Under the pieces are notes generated by a model. The model saw nothing but the letters and a program-made list of their open reading frames with translations. It had not been told where the DNA came from and ran no database searches. The position numbers and the translations under genes were made by a program. A DNA stretch of 37,504 bases. Origin: a bacterium. Its GTDB lineage: Bacteria > Patescibacteriota > Minisyncoccia > Portnoybacterales > JAKAHB01. Below are positions 18,045 through 26,570 of the stretch, one piece after another (within the stretch, counting starts at the first letter, position 1; each line of letters begins with the position of its first letter). The DNA is taken from NCBI GenBank assembly GCA_021815315.1, contig JAKAHB010000005.1, positions 1-37,504 of the forward strand. Direction: 5' to 3'.

Positions 18045-18605
18045 CTATCTCTTCATATCCTTAGCCAGGCCGGGAAAGTTTTTCTCCAGCCACAAGGTTT
18101 GCTGAAGACGGCCGGTAAAGTTGTCGTACAACAACAGGCCAGCCCAGGCGTAGAGCAGGAGACAGGCCCAAATGAATTCCTGCCCTGAACCTACGAACCA
18201 GATCAGAGGACCCGCCACTCCCAGGAGAAAGAACAGGAGCGGCACGATGAAGATGTTGTGATAGAAGTCCGTCCAGGTGCCTTTACCCTGGAGAACCCTG
18301 ATGCAGGTTGGCCATAAAATGGCCAACGCCAGCGAAAGCCAGCCCCACCACCGGGCAAAATTTCCCCAGTCGGCACTAGCGCCGTTTTGCAGCGTGATGG
18401 TTGGCAAGCCGCGTTGTTGTAGGACGGTCAGGCCGATCAAGACGATGGTGATGAGGCAGATATCCCCGACCTCGCTGGCGTAGGAGATGTTGTAGGGGAA
18501 ACCTTCATTTGCTTCCCGCATCGGGTGCAAAACCCCGACGCAAAGGATCACCAAGACAAAAGCCGCCAGCCAAATGGGGACTTGGGCCAACAGATCGTAA
18601 ATCAC
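18045..18605 (-). CDS. Polytopic membrane protein of unknown function (GC-rich cassette 2)
   Basis: 186 aa, about 5 hydrophobic segments; GTG start preceded by strong SD (TGGAGGTAGAGCC-GTG); own promoter-like sequence and terminator. Confidence 0.7.
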   Translation of the reverse strand: MIYDLLAQVPIWLAAFVLVILCVGVLHPMREANEGFPYNISYASEVGDICLITIVLIGLTVLQQRGLPTITLQNGASADWGNFARWWGWLSLALAILWPTCIRVLQGKGTWTDFYHNIFIVPLLFFLLGVAGPLIWFVGSGQEFIWACLLLYAWAGLLLYDNFTGRLQQTLWLEKNFPGLAKDMKR

Positions 18606-18656
18606 GGCTCTACCTCCAGTTTAAAAGGGCGTTTAGCAGTTCAGCTTTCTGGTCCA

Positions 18657-18684
18657 ACAATAGCACGTTTTCAAGACCTGTCAA
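18657..18684 (-). promoter_or_regulatory. Sigma70-like promoter of cassette 2
   Basis: Minus strand TTGACA (18684-18679), 16-nt spacer, TATTGT (18662-18657). Confidence 0.55.
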
Positions 18685-19692
18685 TTATTTGATCAGGTTC
18701 TGGTAAACAGTTAAGGTCCTGGCGGCGATAGCTTCCAGGCTTTCTTTCTGGGCCAGTTTTAGAGCATTTTTTTGCAGATGATTTCTTAACGACTCGTCCC
18801 GGATGAGTCTCTCAAGAAGAAAAACAAATTCTTCGTCGGTTTTAGCTTTCAAGCAATTTTCTTCATGAACCAACCAGCCTTGATAGACCGGAATATCGCG
18901 CACCAAGATGGGCAGGCCCACCGCGGCGGCTTCCAGAAGCACCATCCCTTGGTTTTCTTCGTGGGAGGGAAAAACAAAAATGTCCAAAGCGTTGAAAGCG
19001 GCGCAACCGTCTTCAACAAAACCCGTGAATTGAACGTTTGGAGGCAAAACCCGAGGTAATGATTGAGCCATCAATTTGCTGTAAATTTTTCCAAACCAAA
19101 CAAAATCATGATCGTTGAATTTTTTGGCTAGAAGCAAAAAAGTGTCCACGCCCTTTCGCGGGACTACCAGCCCAACGGTTCCCACTACCGTTTTAGACAG
19201 TGAATATTGCCGGCGAGTTGTTTCTCTCTTGGCCTGATCTTTGAAATAATTTTTTAGATTGACTCCGTTTGATTGAACAAAAATTTTTTCCGCCGGTAAT
19301 CCGTAAGCCACCAAAAGAGATTTGGTGTATTCGCTGGGAGAAAAAATGATATTGGCTAGGCCATAGGCGTATTTTAAGTATCTTTTCACCAGCGGCGAAA
19401 GCAATTTGCCGAAACGAAAAACTTCACGGAAATCTTCGGCGGTGACATGCGACCAGATAATTATTTTTTTACCCTTCCGACGAGCCTTATAAATTATCCA
19501 CAAAGAGCGCAACCAAGGAGTGTTTATTTGTAAGATGTCGCAAGAATTATCCCACTTTTCCGTATAATCAATTCGTAGATTTTCCAGCAGTTCTTTTTGG
19601 TTGCGGTAGGATGTTAATAGCCCAGTGCCGATATTTTTGTATAAGAATCCCCCCATGAAGTGGTAGAATTCGAGGTAGAGGCAAATTTTCAT
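18685..19692 (-). CDS. GT4-like glycosyltransferase
   Basis: 335 aa; KTVVGTVGLVVPRKGVDTFLLLAKKF, FVFPSHEENQGMVLLEAAAVGLPILVRDIPVYQGWL typical GT-B C-terminal domain. Confidence 0.85.
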   Translation of the reverse strand: MKICLYLEFYHFMGGFLYKNIGTGLLTSYRNQKELLENLRIDYTEKWDNSCDILQINTPWLRSLWIIYKARRKGKKIIIWSHVTAEDFREVFRFGKLLSPLVKRYLKYAYGLANIIFSPSEYTKSLLVAYGLPAEKIFVQSNGVNLKNYFKDQAKRETTRRQYSLSKTVVGTVGLVVPRKGVDTFLLLAKKFNDHDFVWFGKIYSKLMAQSLPRVLPPNVQFTGFVEDGCAAFNALDIFVFPSHEENQGMVLLEAAAVGLPILVRDIPVYQGWLVHEENCLKAKTDEEFVFLLERLIRDESLRNHLQKNALKLAQKESLEAIAARTLTVYQNLIK

Positions 19693-20858
19693 ATTTCTTT
19701 ATTATTTAATAATTCCCGATAAATTTTTTCCAAGCGGGCCAAAATTCTGGCGGGAGAATGTTCCAGGGCCAAAGTTTTGGAGGCGGAGCCCATCGTCAAA
19801 AGCAGTTGTTTGTCCGCAAAAAGAGCCAAAATTTTTTCCGCCAAGCTTTGAACGTCATCGGCAGTGGCCATCAATCCGTTCACTTTGTCTTTAACGATTT
19901 CGGGCAGGCCTTTTTCGGGCACGGCGATAATCGGTAAACCGGTGGCCATCGCTTCTAGTACCGACAAAGGCATATTCTCTGTTTTACTGGCGGTGATAAA
20001 AACATCCGCTGCTTCAAGAGACTCAACCAAGTCTTTTCCTCGCAGTGAACCGGTAAACTTGGTTTTTTCTTCAATGCCCAGGTGGTTAGCTAATTCTTCA
20101 AGCTTACCTCTTTCCGGACCGTCGCCGACAATCAGTAAGTCAATTTTCGGGTTTATTTTAACGACTAAAGAAAAAGCTCTAAGCACTTGATCAATGCTTT
20201 TTTCATAACTTAACCGCCCCATATAGACGAGTGTTTGTTCGCCAACCCGAAACTTACTTTTTAATTCCTTTTTAACTTCACGGGGCACCGGTTTAAAGAA
20301 ATCGGTGTTAATCGTGTTGGCTAAAATTTTTATCGGCGGGCGCAACCCGTGTTGAACCAAATCATCGGCTAAAGCTTTAGACGGGCTGATGAATAAATCG
20401 CAGCAGTTATAGTTTTTGAGCGTATATTTCCATGAAAATCGTTCGGTCCAGGCAAAATCCAGTTTGATGTGTTTGAGGTAATGGTTATAGAAAGTATGGT
20501 GAGTCCCAACCAGCTTGGCGCCGGATATTTTTGCGGCTAAAATCGCTCCCCAGCCGAGAGAGAATGGGGTATGGCTGTGAATAATTTCGGGACGAAATTT
20601 TTTGATGGTCCGGACGACGGAAAGGCTCAAAGGCAGGGCGAGTCTTTCCCCTGGATAGATTTTGGTTGAGGTTGAAGGGCAGAATAATATTTTGAATTTG
20701 TTGTTGTCGGTCAAAATCTTTTGGTTGGCTCTGGCGGCGGCGGTTACGGCAATTACCTCATGCCCCGCCTCGGACAAACTTTGAGCCGATTGATAGGCGG
20801 TATTGGCGACGCCGTTTGTTTGGGGCGGGAAAGTGTCGCTGAAGATCGCGATTCTCAT
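19689..20858 (-). CDS. GT4 glycosyltransferase, (di)glucosyldiacylglycerol-synthase-like
   Basis: MRIAIFSDTFPPQTNGVANTAYQSAQSLSEAGHEV; YMGRLSYEKSIDQVLRAF; TASKTENMPLSVLEAMATGLPIIAV. Overlaps next ORF by 4 nt. Confidence 0.88.
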   Translation of the reverse strand: MRIAIFSDTFPPQTNGVANTAYQSAQSLSEAGHEVIAVTAAARANQKILTDNNKFKILFCPSTSTKIYPGERLALPLSLSVVRTIKKFRPEIIHSHTPFSLGWGAILAAKISGAKLVGTHHTFYNHYLKHIKLDFAWTERFSWKYTLKNYNCCDLFISPSKALADDLVQHGLRPPIKILANTINTDFFKPVPREVKKELKSKFRVGEQTLVYMGRLSYEKSIDQVLRAFSLVVKINPKIDLLIVGDGPERGKLEELANHLGIEEKTKFTGSLRGKDLVESLEAADVFITASKTENMPLSVLEAMATGLPIIAVPEKGLPEIVKDKVNGLMATADDVQSLAEKILALFADKQLLLTMGSASKTLALEHSPARILARLEKIYRELLNNKEI

Positions 20859-21676
20859 TTTATTTTATGCAGAAAGTTAAGAATGTTTCTGGCGACTTCC
20901 TCTTGGTAAAGAGAAGCTAAAAAATGCCCGGCGTTAAGTCGCGCTAATTGGCAAGAAGGGATTTTTTTTACCATATCATCTATTTCTTTTTCACTGACAA
21001 AATTATCGTTGTTGCCGTGCATAATTAAGGTCGGGCAGGTTATTTTTTCCAAAGCCTGGCTATAATCCATTTTAAAGACTTGCGCTAACATCCAAAAATT
21101 AACAGACAAGGGCATGGTCAGAAGCCCCATAAAAGTTGAACCCCAATAACCATAGTGCTTAGCCTGGTTGAAATAGTGATAGTGTTTTCTTTTTTGCCAA
21201 AGGAGCGTAAAGGCCAGGACATCCAAAAGGGTATGGCAAATCGGAGATAAGAACGAGAGATGGGCGTATTTGAAAGGGCTAACGTGATTGGCGCTTATTA
21301 GGATTAGGCTTGCCAATCTTTGAGAGTCGCCAACGGCAAAATCAAGTCCGATATAACCGCCGAAAGAATAGCCGATCAGGCAAACCTTGTCCAGCTCCTC
21401 TTGCTTAATGATCGCTTCAATATCTTTTCTAAATCGCGAGAATTTGTAAAGGCTTCTAACTCTGGTTTTGTCTGAAAAGCCATGGCCGCGCAGATCCAAG
21501 GCAAGACTGTTGATATTATTTTCGGCCAAAATATCCATTAAATGCAGCCAGGTGGTATGGTTGGAGGAAAGGCCGTGAAGCAGAATCGCCGTGGGGCGAT
21601 TTTTGGAAACGAAACGGGAAAAATAAAAAATCTTGCCCTGGCCCGTATCAACAAATTTTTTTTCAAGCTTTGTCAT
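20855..21676 (-). CDS. Alpha/beta hydrolase
   Basis: ILLHGLSSNHTTWLHL, LALDLRGHGFSDKT, LIGYSFGGYIGLDFAVG, LIMHGNNDNFVS; catalytic Ser in GYSFGG. Confidence 0.88.
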   Translation of the reverse strand: MTKLEKKFVDTGQGKIFYFSRFVSKNRPTAILLHGLSSNHTTWLHLMDILAENNINSLALDLRGHGFSDKTRVRSLYKFSRFRKDIEAIIKQEELDKVCLIGYSFGGYIGLDFAVGDSQRLASLILISANHVSPFKYAHLSFLSPICHTLLDVLAFTLLWQKRKHYHYFNQAKHYGYWGSTFMGLLTMPLSVNFWMLAQVFKMDYSQALEKITCPTLIMHGNNDNFVSEKEIDDMVKKIPSCQLARLNAGHFLASLYQEEVARNILNFLHKIK

Positions 21677-22267
21677 TTATTCAAGCGAAGATTTATCGGC
21701 CATCCGGGAAGTAATCAAATAAATAATCGCGAGAATGATGGCGGCCAGTAAAATCAGAATCGCTCCAGTGTCCAGATAGCCGTTTATTTTGTAGAGAGAT
21801 TGTCCGAAAAAATAGCCAATAAACAAAAGCGCCAGGGATTTTGGAATGGTGGCGATGAAATTAATAAACATAAATTTTGAGAAAGGCATTTTTGCCACAC
21901 CGGCGGCTACCAGAGGAATTCCGCCGATGCCGTGGGCAATTTTCCCAAGGAGCAATGTTTTTTTGGGATGTTTTTTGAAATGTCGCTCTACGTGTTCAAG
22001 GCGTTTTTGGTTGATACCGAGAAAAGCCATCAACTTGGTGGCGCGTCTGTGTCGGCTTGAATAGCCAACGGCGTAATGCAGAGCGTCGCCGGTCAAATCG
22101 GCGACAACAATAACAAAAACAGTCGCTAGCCAACTTAATTTGCCGAGCGAGATAAAAAACCCGGCGATAACGGTGACGATCGGTCCTTCAAAAACAACAA
22201 TCGGGAAGAGAATGGCGTAGCGGTAAAGCAGTAGCAGGGAAATTATTTTGGCGATGGAGACAGTCAT
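21677..22267 (-). CDS. DedA/VTT-domain membrane protein
   Basis: VVFEGPIVTVIAGFFISLGKLSWLATVFVIVVADLTGDALHYAVGY...GKIAHGIGGIPLVAAGVAKMPFSKF; ATG at 22267 preferred over the track start. Confidence 0.8.
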   Translation of the reverse strand: MTVSIAKIISLLLLYRYAILFPIVVFEGPIVTVIAGFFISLGKLSWLATVFVIVVADLTGDALHYAVGYSSRHRRATKLMAFLGINQKRLEHVERHFKKHPKKTLLLGKIAHGIGGIPLVAAGVAKMPFSKFMFINFIATIPKSLALLFIGYFFGQSLYKINGYLDTGAILILLAAIILAIIYLITSRMADKSSLE

Positions 22268-22402
22268 GGTAATTATTTGCAGTCTAGCGTGAAAGGCCAT
22301 AAATATCAAGAAACTGAAAGATTTTTCAAACCGGTGCGTACAAGCAATGTGTAAGGCGTCGCCTGGCAGAATGAACAGACATAATTGCCTAGCCCGAAAT
22401 TC

Positions 22403-22975
22403 ATGTCCCAAAACTTAACCGAAAATAGCGAACAAAAGCTGATAAGAAAGGCGCGGAGAGGAGACCAGCGAGCGTTGGAAAATCTGGTGCAGCGGTATTT
22501 GCCTGTCGTTTTTGGTTTGTCCTGGCGTTATTTACGTAACAAAGCGGATGCCGAAGATGCCGTTCAAGAGGTTTTTGTTAAGATTTGGCGAAATTTGAGA
22601 AAGTTTAATCAGCAAAAAAGTTTTAAGACTTGGATTTGCGAAATAGCTAAGAACACTTGTTTGGACATGATTAAAAAGAAAAAGGCAATTCCCTTCAGCG
22701 CTTTTGAATCTAACGAGGGTGGTAATTATTTGACAGAAACCTTGGCGACCGCGGGCCTCTCGCCTGTTGAACTAGCCGAGCGGTCGATGCTAAAAAGAGT
22801 ATTTAAACCGGCAATAAAAAATTTGCCCCTCGGTTACCAGAAGGTTTTAAATATGTATTATTGGAAGGGACTCAATTTTAGGGAAATTTCAGAAACTCTT
22901 AATCAGCCATTAAACACAATCAAAAGCCGACATCGGCGAGCGGTAATTTCGCTTGAACGGCTACTAGACTTGTAA
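22403..22975 (+). CDS. RNA polymerase sigma factor, ECF (sigma-70 family)
   Basis: Region 2 (YLRNKADAEDAVQEVFVKIWRNLRKFNQQKSFKTWICEIAKNTCLDMIKKKK) and region 4 (LPLGYQKVLNMYYWKGLNFREISETLNQPLNTIKSRHRRAVISLERLL). Confidence 0.92.
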   Translation: MSQNLTENSEQKLIRKARRGDQRALENLVQRYLPVVFGLSWRYLRNKADAEDAVQEVFVKIWRNLRKFNQQKSFKTWICEIAKNTCLDMIKKKKAIPFSAFESNEGGNYLTETLATAGLSPVELAERSMLKRVFKPAIKNLPLGYQKVLNMYYWKGLNFREISETLNQPLNTIKSRHRRAVISLERLLDL

Positions 22976-23000
22976 AGACCCGGCCTTTACAAGTTATCCA
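22970..23000. repeat. Partial/rearranged copy C of the palindromic repeat
   Basis: TTGTAAAGACCCGGCCTTTACAAGTTATCCA: one arm plus the AAGTTATCCA linker, arm inverted relative to copy A. Supplies the sigma-factor stop codon. Confidence 0.9.
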
Positions 23001-23056
23001 CAAAAAACGCACCAGAAAGCGTTCTTTGTTCGTATATATTCATAGAAAAAAGAGCT

Positions 23057-23482
23057 ATGAAAGGAAACCTAAAAAAACTGTCCCGTAGCCATCAAGCCGA
23101 GGTTCCAGCCGATTTGTTCCAAAAAATTATGCGTCGCATTAGATTTGAACAGGAGTTGGCTTTGGCTCGTCAACGTTTTGCCTTGGCGAACGTTTTGTTG
23201 CTAGCCAGCTTGCTTTTAACCGTGCCGGCGTGGCAAAAATTATGGCTGGAGTTTTCCCAATCTGGTTTTGGGCAATACGCCTCTTTAATTTTATCCGACT
23301 TTAAAACGGTGCTGGCCAATTGGCAAGATTATGGGATGGCTCTTCTGGAATCAATTCCGGTGGTGGAGATTGCGGGGTTACTGTCGGTCATTCTTTTATT
23401 TTTGTTGGCTTTGAAATTTTTAGTGGGGAACAGAGAAAAACTTTTAACTATTATGGCGTTAGATAATAGACTAACACATTAA
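23057..23482 (+). CDS. Membrane protein, candidate anti-sigma factor
   Basis: Directly downstream of ECF sigma; short cytosolic N-terminus then two TMs; no classical zinc motif seen. Confidence 0.6.
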   Translation: MKGNLKKLSRSHQAEVPADLFQKIMRRIRFEQELALARQRFALANVLLLASLLLTVPAWQKLWLEFSQSGFGQYASLILSDFKTVLANWQDYGMALLESIPVVEIAGLLSVILLFLLALKFLVGNREKLLTIMALDNRLTH

Positions 23483-23486
23483 GCCT

Positions 23487-23975
23487 ATGAATTTTCAAGA
23501 ATTTTTTCAATCCAAAAAGTTCAAGAGGATTTTAATCGGCGTCGGTTCGTTGATTGTTCTGCTTTTGGTGTTCCAAGCGGGAGTTTTTGTCGGGTTTAGA
23601 AAGGCCAAATTCTCTTACCGTTGGGGAGAAAATTATCACCAGATGTTTGGTGGCTCCGGGAACGGTTTCATGCGTGATTTTGAGGGGCGAGATTTTATTG
23701 ATGGCCACGGCGTTGCCGGGATAGTTGTAAAAATCGATAGCAACAAGATGGTAATAAAAGGGCAAGACGGGATTGAAAAAGTGGTGGTTGTCTCTGGCAA
23801 AACATCAGTTAAAAAGGGGAGAGAAGATGTCAAAATAACCGAGCTCAAAACCGATGAGCAGGTGGTAGTTGTTGGCGCTCCCAATGAAAACGGTTTAATT
23901 GAGGCAAAAATGATTAGAGTGCTTGATAAGAACAATTCGCTTCGCGGACTTTTCAATGACTTGAGAAAACAATAA
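23487..23975 (+). CDS. Membrane-anchored DUF5666-like protein
   Basis: N-terminal TM then VAGIVVKIDSNKMVIKGQDGIEKVVVVSGKTSVKKG..ELKTDEQVVVVGAPNENGLIEAKMIRVL (OB/beta-like repeat). Confidence 0.65.
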   Translation: MNFQEFFQSKKFKRILIGVGSLIVLLLVFQAGVFVGFRKAKFSYRWGENYHQMFGGSGNGFMRDFEGRDFIDGHGVAGIVVKIDSNKMVIKGQDGIEKVVVVSGKTSVKKGREDVKITELKTDEQVVVVGAPNENGLIEAKMIRVLDKNNSLRGLFNDLRKQ

Positions 23976-23979
23976 TTTT

Positions 23980-25869
23980 ATGGATTTTATAATTCCCAGA
24001 TTGAAATTTTTTAAGAAAAAAAGTATTTTGGCCGTTGCCGTTTTAGTGATCATCGGATGCGGGTATTTGGGTTACCGGATATTAACGCCCAGCCAAACCG
24101 CGGCTCAATACATTACCACTGCCGCGGAGAAAGGAACGCTGACCGAATCTGTTAACGGAACAGGGCAGGTTTCCAGTTCTGATCAAATTGATATTAAACC
24201 CCAAGTGGGCGGAAAGATAATAAGGGTTACGGTAAGGAACGAGCAAGAAGTTAAAAAAGGCGATCTTTTGGTTCAGTTGGACGCTCAAGACGCTCAAAAG
24301 GCGGTACGAGACGCTGAAACTAGTTTGCAAAGCGCGCAACTGGCTTTGCAAAAACTGCGACAACCGGCGGACTCCCTTTCGCTTGTCCAAGCGCAAAACA
24401 GTCTGGAATCGGCTCAAAACGTTCTTGAGAAGCTGGAACTTTCTCAACCCGCTGATTACCAAAAAGCCAAAGATGCTTCAAAAAAGGCGCAAGACAATTT
24501 GGTTAAGGCCTATGACGATTCCTTTACCGACATTTCCGAGACTTTCCTTGACTTGCCGACAATTATTTCCAAGTTACACGATGTTCTTTATAGTTATGAA
24601 ATAAGTCAGAGCGGCGTGGCCGTTGCCGCTAATTCTTGGAATACCATCGCGCTAGTTAATTCTGTCAACCAAAACAAGCGTGATGTTATGCAGCAAGATA
24701 TAGACAAAGCTGCTGCCGATTATGACGTTGCCAAGCTTAAATATGACCAAAGTTTTGTCGATTATAAAAATATAGATAGGTCTTCAAGCCCCGTGGCGAT
24801 TGAAACGACCCTGGCTGGAGTCCTGGACGCCACCAAGAGTATAGCGCAGGCAGCTAAGAGTGCCAATGATATGCTAAACGCCTGGGGAGACTATCGCACG
24901 CAATACGAGCAGCCGACTTTTAGCAAAGTAACCGACTATCAAACAGTCCTGTCAACCGATATCCAGCAGACTAGTTCTCATTTGGCTACCCTTTTAAGCC
25001 AACAAAGAACCCTGCAAGATGACAAGGAGGCGGTAAACAACGCCGGTAATGATCTGGGGCAAATGGAACAGAATGGTCCCTTAGATCTAGCGGCTGCGGA
25101 ACAATCGATAAAAGAAAAAGAAGCTTCTTTGGAAAAACTGCGAGTGGGCGCAGATCCTTTAGATATCCAAAGTCAGCAGTTGGCTGTAAAGCAAAAAGAA
25201 AATGCTTTGTTGGACGCCAGACAAAAATTAGCCGATTACGGTATCAAATCTCCGCTTGACGGAGTCGTAGCCAGTGTTGACGCTAAGGTTGGCGACCAAG
25301 CTTCCGCCGCAAGCGCTTTGGCGACCGTGATCACCAAGCAGAAGGTTGCCAAAATTTCTCTTAATGAAGTTGATGTCGCTAAAATCAAAATTGGGCAAAA
25401 AGCAACGCTCTCGTTTGACGCGGTTGATAGTTTGAGTCTCACCGGCGAAGTGGCGGAAATTGATGCTGTTGGCACGGTTAGCCAGGGAGTCGTTTCTTAT
25501 AATATAAAAATAATTTTTGACACTCAAGACGAGCGAATCAAACCGGGCATGAGCGTGACGGCTTCTGTTATCACCAGCGTTGAGCAGAACGTTTTAATTG
25601 TCCCCAGTCCCGCGGTCAAGACTCAAGGAAGCCAAAACTATGTAGAGGTTTTGAAAGATGGAGCATCCCAGCAAAAGGCGGTTCAGGTTGGCCTGTCTAA
25701 TGATTCTCAAACGGAGATTGTGAGCGGCATAGACGAAGGCGAAGCCGTTATAACGCAAACCATCTCAACCGGTTCTTCCCCTAAAACGACTGCTTCCGCC
25801 CAACCTTCTGGTCAAAGAACTATTTTGCAGGAAATAGGCGGAGGAAGTCGCGGGATAGGAGGTCGTTAA
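23980..25869 (+). CDS. MacA/HlyD-like periplasmic-adaptor-type subunit of an ABC exporter
   Basis: 629 aa; N-terminal TM, biotinyl-lipoyl halves (DQIDIKPQVGGKIIRVTVRNEQEVKKGDLLVQLDAQDAQ / YGIKSPLDGVVASVDAKVGDQASAAS), long coiled coil between. Confidence 0.87.
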   Translation: MDFIIPRLKFFKKKSILAVAVLVIIGCGYLGYRILTPSQTAAQYITTAAEKGTLTESVNGTGQVSSSDQIDIKPQVGGKIIRVTVRNEQEVKKGDLLVQLDAQDAQKAVRDAETSLQSAQLALQKLRQPADSLSLVQAQNSLESAQNVLEKLELSQPADYQKAKDASKKAQDNLVKAYDDSFTDISETFLDLPTIISKLHDVLYSYEISQSGVAVAANSWNTIALVNSVNQNKRDVMQQDIDKAAADYDVAKLKYDQSFVDYKNIDRSSSPVAIETTLAGVLDATKSIAQAAKSANDMLNAWGDYRTQYEQPTFSKVTDYQTVLSTDIQQTSSHLATLLSQQRTLQDDKEAVNNAGNDLGQMEQNGPLDLAAAEQSIKEKEASLEKLRVGADPLDIQSQQLAVKQKENALLDARQKLADYGIKSPLDGVVASVDAKVGDQASAASALATVITKQKVAKISLNEVDVAKIKIGQKATLSFDAVDSLSLTGEVAEIDAVGTVSQGVVSYNIKIIFDTQDERIKPGMSVTASVITSVEQNVLIVPSPAVKTQGSQNYVEVLKDGASQQKAVQVGLSNDSQTEIVSGIDEGEAVITQTISTGSSPKTTASAQPSGQRTILQEIGGGSRGIGGR

Positions 25870-25877
25870 AATTTGTT

Positions 25878-26570
25878 TTGATTATGATTGAATGCAGAAG
25901 CATTACAAAAATATATGTTAACGGAGATCAAGAAACTAGGGTTCTTGGAGGAGTTTCTTTCACGATTGCAGAAGGCGAATTCGTCGCGGTTATGGGGCCG
26001 TCCGGTTCGGGCAAGTCAACCCTGATGCATATTTTAGGAGCCCTTGATTATCCAACTGCTGGCACTTATTTCTTGGATGGTAAAGACATTTCAAAAATGT
26101 CCGATGACGAACAAGCCGATATTCGCAAAGACAAAATCGGCTTTGTCTTCCAATCTTTTAATCTTCTGCCGCGCGCGACGGTAGTCCGCAACGTGGCTTT
26201 GCCCTTGGTTTACGCGGAAGTTCCCAAAAAGGAAAGAGAAAAAGCGGCAAAACTTGCGTTAACCCAAGTCGGCTTGGATGAGTCTCGTTTCTATCATCTT
26301 TCCAACCAACTTTCCGGGGGACAAATGCAAAGAGTGGCGATTGCTCGGGCCTTGGTTAACAACCCTTCTTTGATTTTGGCTGATGAGCCGACAGGAAATC
26401 TGGACACAAAAACGGGAGAAATTGTTTTGAAAACCTTTGAGCAATTAAATAAAGAAGGCCATACAATTGTTCTGATCACCCACGAGGCCGAGGTGGCGAG
26501 ACATGCTCAACGCATAATTCACATTAAGGATGGAGATATTATTAAAGACGAGAAAGTTGACCGACCATGA
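25878..26570 (+). CDS. MacB/LolD-like ABC transporter ATP-binding protein
   Basis: Walker A GPSGSGKSTLMHILG, LSGGQMQRVAIARALVNNPSLILADEPTGNLD. Confidence 0.93.
   Translation: MIMIECRSITKIYVNGDQETRVLGGVSFTIAEGEFVAVMGPSGSGKSTLMHILGALDYPTAGTYFLDGKDISKMSDDEQADIRKDKIGFVFQSFNLLPRATVVRNVALPLVYAEVPKKEREKAAKLALTQVGLDESRFYHLSNQLSGGQMQRVAIARALVNNPSLILADEPTGNLDTKTGEIVLKTFEQLNKEGHTIVLITHEAEVARHAQRIIHIKDGDIIKDEKVDRP

Noticed and set aside
19494-19502. DnaA box TTATCCACA as evidence of an origin
   Set aside because: Isolated match within a glycosyltransferase CDS; no cluster and no dnaA/dnaN genes nearby.
10693-23000. CRISPR array
   Set aside because: Only three widely separated palindromic copies, no regular spacing, no spacers, no cas genes.
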